Source of the DNA: Metabacillus halosaccharovorans
GTDB lineage: Bacteria > Bacillota > Bacilli > Bacillales > Bacillaceae
Direction: 5' to 3'
DNA: 64,000 bases
Assembly: GCF_002019635.1 (NCBI RefSeq)
Contig: NZ_KV917371.1
Location: forward strand, 124,001-188,000
Shown here: positions 9,083 to 16,790 of the stretch, in pieces
Position numbering within the stretch: the stretch's first letter is position 1
How the letters are laid out: every line of letters starts with the position of its first letter
Made by a program: the position numbers and the translations under genes
Notes under the pieces: generated by a model
Databases searched by the model: none
Seen by the model: only the letters and a program-made list of their open reading frames with translations
What the model was told of the DNA's origin: nothing

Positions 9083-9985
9083 TCATTTCTTATTTGATTC
9101 AACTAGTAAACTATGACTTGATAATGGTCTCCCGATTTTTTCTTGAATAAAAGCTGCAGCTTTGTGGAGTTCTTTTAAGTCAACTCCTGTATGAATATCC
9201 ATCTTATGGAGCATATATAAAAGGTCGTCTGTTGCGACATTTCCTGATGCACCTGGTGCATACGGGCAGCCGCCAAGTCCGCCTAGAGAACTATCAAAAA
9301 TAGTAACCCCCGCCTCTAAGGAAGCGATTACATTTGCGAGCGCTGTTCCTCTTGTATTATGAAAATGCATAGCAAATTGCTCTGCAGGAAAACTCTTAAG
9401 TAATAGAGTTAATAAATCATCCACCTGTTTTGGTGTTGCTACACCGATCGTATCACCTAATGAAAGTTCATAGACACCCATATCAAATAACTCATCACAC
9501 AGTTTCAGGACATCCCCATTAGATATATCTCCCTCATATGGACAACCAAATACAGTAGAAAGATACCCACGAACAGATTTTCCTGAACATTTCGCATCAT
9601 CAATGACAGATTTCAAGATTGGCAGAGTGTCATGAATTGATTTATTGATATTTTTCTTATTATGAGTCTCACTTACAGAAAGAAAAACAGACACTTCATC
9701 AATGTTTGATTCTATGACCTTTTCCAGTCCCTTTTGATTTGGTACCAGTGCTGCATATGTGACACCCTTTTCTCGCGATATATTTTTGGCAACCTGTTCT
9801 GAATCTGCTAAGGCTGGTATCCACTTCGGATGCACAAAAGAGGTAACTTCAATATAAGATAAACCTGTACGAGACAATTGATCAATCCACTTTACTTTAT
9901 CTTTTGTGGATATAAATGTTTTTTCATTTTGTAATCCATCACGCGGCCCAACCTCTTTAATTGTCACAGCTTGCGGCCATTTCAA
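9083..9985 (-). CDS. yngG: Hydroxymethylglutaryl-CoA lyase
   Basis: A 300-residue TIM-barrel lyase that splits HMG-CoA into acetoacetate and acetyl-CoA, the last step of leucine breakdown. The opening KEVGPRDGLQNE (residues 10-21) provides catalytic Arg and Asp, and LGGLGGCPYAPGA near residue 237 contains the family's active-site cysteine signature. GGGAGGAG lies upstream of the ATG. It is the second gene of the operon, between the biotin carrier and the carboxyltransferase. Confidence 0.93.
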   Translation of the reverse strand: MKWPQAVTIKEVGPRDGLQNEKTFISTKDKVKWIDQLSRTGLSYIEVTSFVHPKWIPALADSEQVAKNISREKGVTYAALVPNQKGLEKVIESNIDEVSVFLSVSETHNKKNINKSIHDTLPILKSVIDDAKCSGKSVRGYLSTVFGCPYEGDISNGDVLKLCDELFDMGVYELSLGDTIGVATPKQVDDLLTLLLKSFPAEQFAMHFHNTRGTALANVIASLEAGVTIFDSSLGGLGGCPYAPGASGNVATDDLLYMLHKMDIHTGVDLKELHKAAAFIQEKIGRPLSSHSLLVESNKK

Positions 9986-10000
9986 ACCTTCTCCTCCCTT

Positions 10001-10213
10001 CTAGTCAATTTCAATTAATTTGTCTCCTTCATTCACAAAATCTCCTTCATTGAATAGAATCTTTTTGACACAACCTTTTGTATCTGCTGTAATTGGAATC
10101 TCCATCTTCATTGATTCCAATATGACAACCTCTTGACCTGCCTCTACTTTTTCATCAATATCCACAAGAATCTTCCATATATTTCCTGCCATATTCGCTT
10201 GTATATAACTCAT
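10001..10213 (-). CDS. yngHB: Biotin/lipoyl carrier protein (biotin carboxyl carrier)
   Basis: A free-standing 70-residue biotinyl domain. The biotinylation motif ESMKMEIP carries the modified lysine near residue 36, and the flanking VEAGQEV and VNEGDKLIEID strands complete the fold. It is the first gene of the leucine operon and supplies the carrier that the single-domain biotin carboxylase at 4990-6330 lacks. GAGGGGGAAATC precedes the ATG. I could not assign the operon promoter between here and 10336 with confidence. Confidence 0.9.
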   Translation of the reverse strand: MSYIQANMAGNIWKILVDIDEKVEAGQEVVILESMKMEIPITADTKGCVKKILFNEGDFVNEGDKLIEID

Positions 10214-10336
10214 GATTTCCCCCTCACTTTCTTAAAACTAAACATTTATGGCTTATTACTATCTTATTCGGGGAAATGAACGTTATAATCGAAATATAGT
10301 ATTTTGATTATTTAGATAAATGAAGTTGTAGAAATA

Positions 10337-10372
10337 ATAAAGAAAACTCGCCGAGTGGCGAGTTTTCTTTAT
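10337..10372 (-). terminator. Intrinsic terminator of the yueI/zinc-ribbon unit
   Basis: The perfect stem GAAAACTCGCC/GGCGAGTTTTC with a GAGT loop overlaps the stop of the 52-residue gene. On the minus strand it is followed by TTTATTATT. Confidence 0.85.
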
Positions 10373-10527
10373 TTACTCCTGCAAAATTTACAAACACTTA
10401 TTAGCTCATTCGTTTCTGTTCGATGCGGATATACGAGCTTAATTCTTGTTTTTCCGCATAAGGGACATGTTCCTCTCCCCTTTGATGGCAATGACTTTAA
10501 TGTTTTACCTCGATATCTTTTTGCCAT
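10369..10527 (-). CDS. Small zinc-ribbon protein (52 residues), unrecognised family
   Basis: A reading frame of 52 codons starts at ATG 10527, with GGAG about ten bases upstream, and stops at 10369-10371. The protein has a very basic N-terminus (MAKRYRGKTLKS) followed by CPLCG, about 21 residues, then CKFC, a typical four-cysteine zinc ribbon. It lies 102 bases after yueI on the same strand and its stop runs straight into a strong terminator, so the two are probably one transcript. The basic arm plus zinc ribbon suggests nucleic-acid or ribosome contact, which is only an inference. Confidence 0.65.
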   Translation of the reverse strand: MAKRYRGKTLKSLPSKGRGTCPLCGKTRIKLVYPHRTETNELISVCKFCRSK

Positions 10528-10629
10528 TTTCTTTCAGCTCCATCCATAGGTTGTTTCCATATATTACGGATGGATCTGACGAAATGATCTGGGACAAACG
10601 TGGTTTTTTGATTCAAATTTATAACTTTC

Positions 10630-11067
10630 CTAAAATAATTTTTTAAAAAACCGAATAACACTATTTTCGTTGTGCTCTTCTTTTTCTTTTTGTTCTGTTT
10701 TCTCCTGTTTTGATATGTATATATCCTCAATGTTTACGGCATGATCATATGCTAATACCAGCCCCAAGTCACTATCATGTTCTTTATTTGTTGAAAGTGA
10801 AAATTTATTTCCAACTTTATTGGCTAATTTGATATAGTCGGAAAGATAGGAGTAGTTCATATTTCCATTGAGAAAAAGTGTGGCCTGCTTGTTATTTTGC
10901 ATTAGGTATTCCACTTCTTTATATGTTCCAGGCTCTCTGACTTGTGATTTCGTAAGAACGACGACAACTCTTTCACGCAACGTCCCTAAAAACTTTTTTC
11001 GTTCATCGGGATTTATTTCTCGTGGTCCGTGAATTCCTTGTTGAATATACTCATCTAAACGATCCAT
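10630..11067 (-). CDS. yueI: YueI-family protein (DUF1694)
   Basis: A 145-residue soluble protein whose N-terminus (IQQGIHGPREINPDERKKFLGTLRERV) and central LFLNGNMNYSYLSDYIKLANK match the YueI/DUF1694 family of Firmicutes, which has a pelota-like fold. The C-terminal 25 residues are charged and poorly conserved. Function is not established. It is divergent from the YetF-like gene and probably cotranscribed with the small zinc-ribbon gene downstream. Confidence 0.8.
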   Translation of the reverse strand: MDRLDEYIQQGIHGPREINPDERKKFLGTLRERVVVVLTKSQVREPGTYKEVEYLMQNNKQATLFLNGNMNYSYLSDYIKLANKVGNKFSLSTNKEHDSDLGLVLAYDHAVNIEDIYISKQEKTEQKEKEEHNENSVIRFFKKLF

Positions 11068-11197
11068 ATTCTCCCTCCAATTATTTATAGTCTATCCCTA
11101 TTTAAAATTTTTTTACAGAAATACGCACTTCACTATCCTCGATATTTATCAAAGTTAAGTTATGTTAACTAATTTTTTATCATGAGTTACTCAAATA

Positions 11198-11968
11198 ATG
11201 GTTTATTGCTCCATAACGAGGAACAATAAAAGAAAAGTTTCTGTGAATAGGATGTGTAGAAAGTTGGATTTTTTCAGCAGCCAAGAAAGTCTTGCCTGGT
11301 TCGAATGGGTTTTACGTGCCGTAATAGGTTTTGTTTTTTTACTAATCGTCGCAAGAGCTTTAGGTCAGCGAACAATATCACAATTAAGAATTCTTGATTT
11401 TGTTATCGCTCTTGTTATAGGAAACATCATTGCACATCCCTTATCAGATGAGCATCTTGGGCTGAAGGGATCGATCATCACAACAACTGTCTTAATGGTA
11501 TTATATATTAGCGGAGTTTTTATGATTTTGAAGTGGCCATGGTTTCGAAAATTAGTGAATAATCCACCTGTTACGATAGTAAAAGACGGTGAAATTCTCT
11601 ATGAAGGATTAAAAAAGGCAAGAATCTCCCTAGATGTTCTCCTGGAAGAGTTACGGGAAAATCAGATTGATGATATAAAAAAAGTCGTGTTGGCAACATG
11701 GGAAGCAGATGGTAAGGTTTCATATTTCCTTGATCCTAAATATCAAAACATAACACCGGAAACCTTAGGAATAAAAACAGATCCCTTTAAACATCCGCGG
11801 ACAGTCATAAAAGAAGGCACTATTCTGACTAATGAATTAATGGAAGTTCAAAAAGATGAAGAGTGGATTACGTATCAACTAGAGAAACTGTATCAAACAA
11901 ATGTAAAGGAAGTCCTTTTGGCAACCCTAGATAATAAAGATCAATTAAATGTATTTTTGTATAGATAA
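11198..11968 (+). CDS. YetF/DUF421-family membrane protein
   Basis: Up to 256 residues. Three membrane segments lie in the first half, with the family hallmark GQRTISQLRILDFVIALVIGN near residues 51-71. Two cytoplasmic YetF-type domains follow, of which ...ENQIDDIKKVVLATWEADGKVSYF is typical. The start is unsure: no good ribosome site precedes ATG 11198, GTG 11243 or ATG 11252, and the first 18 residues may not be translated. The family is widespread in spore formers and includes germination-associated members. The exact role is unknown. Confidence 0.82.
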   Translation: MVYCSITRNNKRKVSVNRMCRKLDFFSSQESLAWFEWVLRAVIGFVFLLIVARALGQRTISQLRILDFVIALVIGNIIAHPLSDEHLGLKGSIITTTVLMVLYISGVFMILKWPWFRKLVNNPPVTIVKDGEILYEGLKKARISLDVLLEELRENQIDDIKKVVLATWEADGKVSYFLDPKYQNITPETLGIKTDPFKHPRTVIKEGTILTNELMEVQKDEEWITYQLEKLYQTNVKEVLLATLDNKDQLNVFLYR

Positions 11969-11970
11969 TA

Positions 11971-12017
11971 AAAATACGCCACACCCCCTTTTTCACAAAG
12001 GTATTGTGGCGTATTAT
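11971..12017. terminator. Intrinsic terminator between convergent genes
   Basis: The 11-bp stem AATACGCCACA/TGTGGCGTATT (11973-11983, 12005-12015) gives a T run on the minus strand, ending the flippase-like gene. It may serve the plus-strand gene too. Confidence 0.8.
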
Positions 12018-12034
12018 GTCGATTTCATAGGTGA

Positions 12035-13324
12035 TCATCCATTCACAAAATTCTTTTCCGTGTGACGAAGCTGATTTTTCTTTCCTCTGCTGAACAAAAT
12101 AAAGGCTAATATACCAAGTTCAGAAAGCATTCCGACAGATTGAGCTATAGCACCGATTCTTCCATTCCATTGCGGAAAAACGCTTGAGATAATAAGTAGG
12201 ACGAGGAATGTAAAAATAAGATTTGTAGATTGTGAGTAAACCATTATTTTAGTCTGTTTTTTTACCATTAGTAAACCATTACAGTAATCAATAAACGGAA
12301 AAGCCAGTGTCATCAGCATAAAGACATAAAGACAGTCAAGACTTGATGTAACAAGACGATCATTTGCTCCTAAAACATGTTCAATAAAAAATGGCCCGAT
12401 TGGTGACATACAAAAGACAGCTAATATTAATGTCGGAATAAATCCAATCATAAACGTAAATTGCTGCACCTTTTGAGGATGGTCTTTGTGAAAAGTCAAA
12501 ACGATTTGATGTGTATATGTAAAAAAGCTTAAAAATAATTGCGTAATGCTTAGGGCAATCGCATAAGACGCAATGGCTAATTCAATTTCATTCGTTTTCC
12601 CTAAAAAGGAATTGATCACCGGTCCAACCATGACGATAATTAACGAAGAAAGAATAAGAGGTTGATAAAATTGAAATATCTGTTTCTTTGTTCGGATCGA
12701 ATGTGTTGGGTCTTTATCGACCATTTTTTTCACAAGTACTCTGCCTTCCAGAAAACTAATTAAACTCTCAACCATCATTCCTGATAAGAAGATAATCGCC
12801 CCTGTTCGGGCATTGATATTCCCGGTTTTTATAAAATATAAAGACAAAAGATACATAACAATCAAACGGATGATCATCCCAATCGTTAACCATTTTGTTT
12901 GTCTATTCAAAATAATAACACCTTGAAATAAGCACCTTATTGCAGAAAAAAACGTGACAAAGATGAGAACTTGGTACACACTAATTATTTCCGATATCAT
13001 GCTTTGATCTGCTCCAAAAAATGTTGAGAATATCCACTTTCCTATAGGAGTAAAAGCAATTGAAGCAGCAGCCAGCATTAATCCTACTACAACATAAGCG
13101 CTTACAGTCGACATAGCATGAAACGAAACTTTGTCGCGCACTAAGGCAGAGCAGGCATTTCGCAGCAATACTCCCAAGCGTTCTGTAATGCCAAACAAGC
13201 TCATCGCTACGACATAACTTGCAATAATAATTTCTGCGTTATTCCCTCTCGTTAATGTTCCGTTAATAATCATATGGGAAAACGTAACTAAGCTCGCTGA
13301 CAATCCTAAAGGTACAAAGAACAT
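12035..13324 (-). CDS. Polytopic membrane protein of the MATE/flippase (MVF) superfamily
   Basis: At least 429 residues with about twelve hydrophobic segments, and loops resembling lipid-flippase or MATE-like carriers (FFVPLGLSASLVTFSH at the start, SFLGKTNEIELAIASYAIALS in the second half). The annotated ATG has only a weak site, yet the frame stays open 16 codons further and reads like a genuine N-terminus (SQDDTLSTKKIL). A strong AAAGGGAG stands 7 bases before an ATT codon at 13367-13369, so initiation at ATT is possible. An unusual 20-bp repeat array lies upstream. Substrate unknown. Confidence 0.7.
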   Translation of the reverse strand: MFFVPLGLSASLVTFSHMIINGTLTRGNNAEIIIASYVVAMSLFGITERLGVLLRNACSALVRDKVSFHAMSTVSAYVVVGLMLAAASIAFTPIGKWIFSTFFGADQSMISEIISVYQVLIFVTFFSAIRCLFQGVIILNRQTKWLTIGMIIRLIVMYLLSLYFIKTGNINARTGAIIFLSGMMVESLISFLEGRVLVKKMVDKDPTHSIRTKKQIFQFYQPLILSSLIIVMVGPVINSFLGKTNEIELAIASYAIALSITQLFLSFFTYTHQIVLTFHKDHPQKVQQFTFMIGFIPTLILAVFCMSPIGPFFIEHVLGANDRLVTSSLDCLYVFMLMTLAFPFIDYCNGLLMVKKQTKIMVYSQSTNLIFTFLVLLIISSVFPQWNGRIGAIAQSVGMLSELGILAFILFSRGKKNQLRHTEKNFVNG

Positions 13325-13390
13325 GAGAATCTTCTTGGTCGATAACGTGTCATCTTGAGAATTAATAATGGTTCATCTCCCTTTTTAATG

Positions 13391-13510
13391 GTTCGATCAT
13401 TTTATCTTCGATTTTTTAGATTTATCTTCGATTTTACCATTATATCAACGATTATAAAGATTTATTTTCGATTTCCGAAATATATTTTCGATTAGACATT
13501 TTTCGACATA
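13391..13510. repeat. Phased array of about six degenerate 20-bp direct repeats
   Basis: The tetranucleotide CGAT recurs at 13409, 13429, 13449, 13469 and 13489, exactly every 20 bases. Flanking partial units begin at 13391 and 13491. Read on the minus strand the units resemble CGAARATAAATCTWWAAAAT. The array lies 22 bases upstream of the possible ATT start of the flippase-like gene and downstream of the sugar operon. Spacing of about two helical turns suggests binding sites on one face of DNA, which is an inference. Confidence 0.75.
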
Positions 13511-13536
13511 AAGACTCCGACCAACGTACTGCAATA

Positions 13537-13570
13537 GCAAAGAGAGAAAGATCTCTCTTTCTCTCTTTGC
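13537..13570 (-). terminator. Long hairpin at the end of the sugar operon
   Basis: A perfect 15-bp stem (13537-13551 and 13556-13570) with loop TCTC lies 5 bases after the operon's last stop. It lacks a T run, so it may act as an RNA-stabilising or processing hairpin rather than a full terminator. Confidence 0.6.
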
Positions 13571-13575
13571 TCCAT

Positions 13576-14664
13576 CTAATTGAAATTTGGAATTTCGATT
13601 GAAACCTCTCTACCTTCATCTGAAGATCGTAGAATTCCATCAATAATTGCCTGATTAATGACAATCTGTTCACCAGGTATTGGAGCAGACCTGCTTTCTT
13701 TTATGCTCACAACAAAATCCCGGACTTTTTCATAAAAAATGTCAAGCTGATGTTGTTTAACTGGAATCTCTGTTTCAACGTGGTGGCCTTTTATATCATG
13801 AAACATGCTAATTTCACCAATACCACCGTCCCAAACCCCGCTCCATGGTCCACTTCCGGCTGGTGTTAATTTTAACCCGGCATCTGTTCCTAAAAATAGT
13901 GTTGGTCCAAGAGAATCCATATGCATGGCCCAGGAAATTTTAAAATTCAGAACAATCCCACCTTCTAATCGAATAAAGGCGGTACCAAAATCTTCTACAT
14001 CGAACCGATCAGCCTCTTGATGATAAAGAGGATTTGTTCCAAAATGATTTGACGTGTAAGCAGAAACGGTAAGCGGCTTTGGATAATCAAGTGTATTTAA
14101 TGCTAAATCCAACGAATAGCATCCTATGTCTGCCATTGCCCCTGCGCCTGCAAGCTTTTTATTAATAAACGTTCCACCAGGCATACCGCGGCGGCGCCCT
14201 CCACCAGCTTGAACATAATAAACATTTCCTAGTTCTCCTGATTGAACAAGCTCTTTTACCGCCTGCATATTAGGGTCATATCTTGGTTGAAATCCAACCG
14301 ATAACATACGATCAGCTTTTTTAGATGCTTCGACCATTTCGATTGCCTGTTGTAATGTAACAGCCATCGGTTTTTCTACTAAGACATGTTTTCCAGCTGA
14401 TAAAGAATCAACTGTTGTTAGATGATGGGCAACATTTGGAGTACAAATGCTGACTCCATCGAGATCTAAATGTAAAAGTTCCTGATGATCATCAAATGGT
14501 ATTGCATCTTTAAGCTCGAGATTTTGAATAAATTCCTTTGCTTTACCTGGAATCACATCGGCAACAGCAACGATCTTCACATCCGGCATTTTCTTATAGG
14601 CTCGTGCATGTGCTGCAGCGATTCCTCCGCTTCCAATGATACCAATTTCGATTACTTGTGTCAT
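13576..14664 (-). CDS. Gfo/Idh/MocA-family oxidoreductase (sugar locus, paralogue A)
   Basis: A 362-residue NAD(P)-dependent sugar dehydrogenase. The Rossmann motif IGIIGSGGIAAAHA is at the N-terminus and VEKPMA (the family's EKP lysine) near residue 97. The second active-site segment reads DIGCYSLDL, with tyrosine where the other paralogues have histidine, so its chemistry or substrate may differ. It is the last gene of the operon, has GAGGGATC upstream and overlaps the preceding gene by 71 bases in another frame. Oxidation of a sugar hydroxyl is expected; the substrate is unknown. Confidence 0.88.
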   Translation of the reverse strand: MTQVIEIGIIGSGGIAAAHARAYKKMPDVKIVAVADVIPGKAKEFIQNLELKDAIPFDDHQELLHLDLDGVSICTPNVAHHLTTVDSLSAGKHVLVEKPMAVTLQQAIEMVEASKKADRMLSVGFQPRYDPNMQAVKELVQSGELGNVYYVQAGGGRRRGMPGGTFINKKLAGAGAMADIGCYSLDLALNTLDYPKPLTVSAYTSNHFGTNPLYHQEADRFDVEDFGTAFIRLEGGIVLNFKISWAMHMDSLGPTLFLGTDAGLKLTPAGSGPWSGVWDGGIGEISMFHDIKGHHVETEIPVKQHQLDIFYEKVRDFVVSIKESRSAPIPGEQIVINQAIIDGILRSSDEGREVSIEIPNFN

Positions 14665-15646
14665 AAAGATCCCTCTTTCTGAGCTGAATGAGGTTGAAGC
14701 CAGAAGATTGATAGATTTTTTCTGTCAATCTTACAACTTCTTTTGCGAAATCCCCAGGTACCATTACCTCATGTTCTCCTATTATTGAACGAATAAAGCT
14801 TTGATCGGAATTTGTTGTTTTTTCCGGAAGTACAGGTAGAATCGGCTCTTCTCCTAGTTTTCGAATCATTAATTTCCCATTATCATAAAAGATCGCTCCC
14901 TGCTCTCCGCAAAAAACATAGGTTTCATGCCAACAAGGAGCATTTCCAATAATGGTGAGCCCTGCAATAACATTATTTTCAAATCTTATTGTTGAAACCG
15001 AATCCAATTCAACCGGACTTCCATGTGTTTCTAAAGTTGACTTTATCTCCAGCGGTTTTAACCCAGTTGTCCATAAAAGTACATCTATAATATGACTACC
15101 AGAATCCATCAGCATCCCTCCACCGGATAGATCAGGATTCTGTCTCCACGTATTTTTTGAAAGTTGCCCCCACTCTTGGTAAAGGTTGGCAGAAACTGAG
15201 GTAAGCTTCCCGATGACACCTTCTGAGATAGCATTTCGTATATACAAGAATGAAGGTTCAAAATGCCTTTGATAGGATACTTGCAGTATTCTCCCTTTCA
15301 CTTTTGCCAATTCAATCAAATGAGTTGACTCTTCAACAGAACATGCCATTGGTTTTTCTACTAACACATGACATTGATGTTCTAATGAATCAACAACATG
15401 CTGCCTATGAAGAGTGTGTGGAGAGCAAATGATTACAGCATCCAATGCAATGTTCTCTAACATTTCTTGATGATTAGCAAACTGTTCCACCTCTGATAGA
15501 TTGAATGTTGTGAGAAAGTGTTTTCTATTATGTGCACTTGGATCAGCTATTGCTTCAATTTTCACATTTTTTTCAGCGAGCATTTGCTTTGCATGCAAAT
15601 GTGCGATGCCACCTGTACCGATAAAACCGAGTTTGATTCGTTTCAT
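14594..15646 (-). CDS. Gfo/Idh/MocA-family oxidoreductase (sugar locus, paralogue B)
   Basis: A 350-residue paralogue with LGFIGTGGIAHLHA at the N-terminus, VEKPMACS near residue 97 and the active-site segment MDSGSHIIDVLLW near residue 179. AAGGGGAAATC precedes the start at 15646, 15 bases after the previous gene. The last 23 codons (from RKRDLYDTSN on) run into the start of the next gene and do not look like a family C-terminus. Loss of an earlier stop, or a small frameshift near 14664, is plausible. Confidence 0.87.
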   Translation of the reverse strand: MKRIKLGFIGTGGIAHLHAKQMLAEKNVKIEAIADPSAHNRKHFLTTFNLSEVEQFANHQEMLENIALDAVIICSPHTLHRQHVVDSLEHQCHVLVEKPMACSVEESTHLIELAKVKGRILQVSYQRHFEPSFLYIRNAISEGVIGKLTSVSANLYQEWGQLSKNTWRQNPDLSGGGMLMDSGSHIIDVLLWTTGLKPLEIKSTLETHGSPVELDSVSTIRFENNVIAGLTIIGNAPCWHETYVFCGEQGAIFYDNGKLMIRKLGEEPILPVLPEKTTNSDQSFIRSIIGEHEVMVPGDFAKEVVRLTEKIYQSSGFNLIQLRKRDLYDTSNRNWYHWKRRNRCSTCTSL

Positions 15647-15660
15647 AAGATTTCCCCTTC

Positions 15661-16770
15661 TTATGAGTTTGACAAAAGAGCTGCTTTTTCATCAAAATAT
15701 ACCGCTTTACCCGTTTTAGCAGATTCATAGATTGCTTCTAAAATTTGTGTGACAACATATGCCTCTTCCGGCTTTACAACCGGTTCTGTATCATGAAGGA
15801 TATTATCAATCCACATCCGTGCTTCTAAATCTGCATCAGATTCCACGCTGCCATCGTAAAATGCTACTCCACCAGGTCCCAGATCGACATTTGTCGTATA
15901 TAGCTTCCCGAAGTTTTCTCCATTAATCCTTAACCCATCCTTCATATCTGCTCCACCTTCTGTTCCACTTAGTGAACATTTGGCTTCATCCACATCTAAG
16001 GAATTTAGTGCCCAGCTAGCCTCTAATACGATCGTAGCCCCATTTTCCATTGTGATAAAACCAAAAGCAGAATCTTCAACTGTGAATTTCTCAGGATCCC
16101 AAGGTCCCCAAGCATTAGCTGCATTTCTTTTTTGGCTTAGCTTATGGAATGATGAGCCCATAACAGATTTTGGCTTGTAGTTATTCATCATCCATAATGT
16201 TAAATCAAGCGCATGTGTACCAATGTCAATTAAAGGACCTCCACCTTGCTTCTCTTCATCGAGGAATACCCCCCATGTAGGAACAGCGCGACGGCGAATG
16301 GCATGTGCCTTAGCATAATAAACTTCTCCAAGATCTCCACGTTCACATAGTCTATGTAAGTGCTGGCTATCAGGACGGAATCGGTTATTATACCCGATTG
16401 TAAGCTTCTTACCTGAACGCTTTGCCGCTTCCAGCATCGCATGTGCCTCTTGGGACGTTTTTGCCATTGGCTTTTCACACATTACATGCTTTCCAGCATC
16501 TAAAGCAGCGATCGAAATTTCTGCATGTGAATCATTAGGTGTTAACACGTGAACGACTTCAATCGTTCCATCTTCAAGCAAGTCTTGATAATTTTCATAC
16601 ACTTTTGCATCCTTTATTCCATATTCTTGTGCTGCTTTTTCAGCTCGTTCAACAATCACATCACAAAATGCAACAAGCTCAACTGCATCTACTTTTTTCA
16701 AACTTGGCATATGCTTTCCATTTGCAATTCCACCACAACCAATAATCGCTACTTTAACTGTTTTTGACAT
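15661..16770 (-). CDS. Gfo/Idh/MocA-family oxidoreductase (sugar locus, paralogue C)
   Basis: A 369-residue dehydrogenase with IIGCGGIANGKHMPSL at the N-terminus, CEKPMAKTSQEA near residue 97 and DIGTHALDLTLW carrying the usual active-site histidine. GAGGAGGATTTTAAT precedes the ATG. It lies between the TIM-barrel isomerase gene and paralogue B, all on one transcript. Full length and intact motifs suggest the main dehydrogenase of the pathway; NAD versus NADP preference cannot be read here. Confidence 0.9.
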   Translation of the reverse strand: MSKTVKVAIIGCGGIANGKHMPSLKKVDAVELVAFCDVIVERAEKAAQEYGIKDAKVYENYQDLLEDGTIEVVHVLTPNDSHAEISIAALDAGKHVMCEKPMAKTSQEAHAMLEAAKRSGKKLTIGYNNRFRPDSQHLHRLCERGDLGEVYYAKAHAIRRRAVPTWGVFLDEEKQGGGPLIDIGTHALDLTLWMMNNYKPKSVMGSSFHKLSQKRNAANAWGPWDPEKFTVEDSAFGFITMENGATIVLEASWALNSLDVDEAKCSLSGTEGGADMKDGLRINGENFGKLYTTNVDLGPGGVAFYDGSVESDADLEARMWIDNILHDTEPVVKPEEAYVVTQILEAIYESAKTGKAVYFDEKAALLSNS

Positions 16771-16790
16771 ATTAAAATCCTCCTCAAATT

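Noticed and set aside
10497-10730. 77-codon minus-strand reading frame between yueI and the zinc-ribbon gene
   Set aside because: It overlaps both genes in another frame, has a lysine-rich low-complexity start from the yueI tail and no ribosome site. The zinc-ribbon frame is much better supported.
11150-11197. AGTTAAGTTATGTTAACT near 11150-11170 as an operator
   Set aside because: Short AT-rich near-palindrome without matching family or promoter elements; chance is likely.
13452-13673. 73-codon frame after the sugar operon
   Set aside because: It reads through the end of paralogue A, the hairpin and the repeat array, with no ribosome site.
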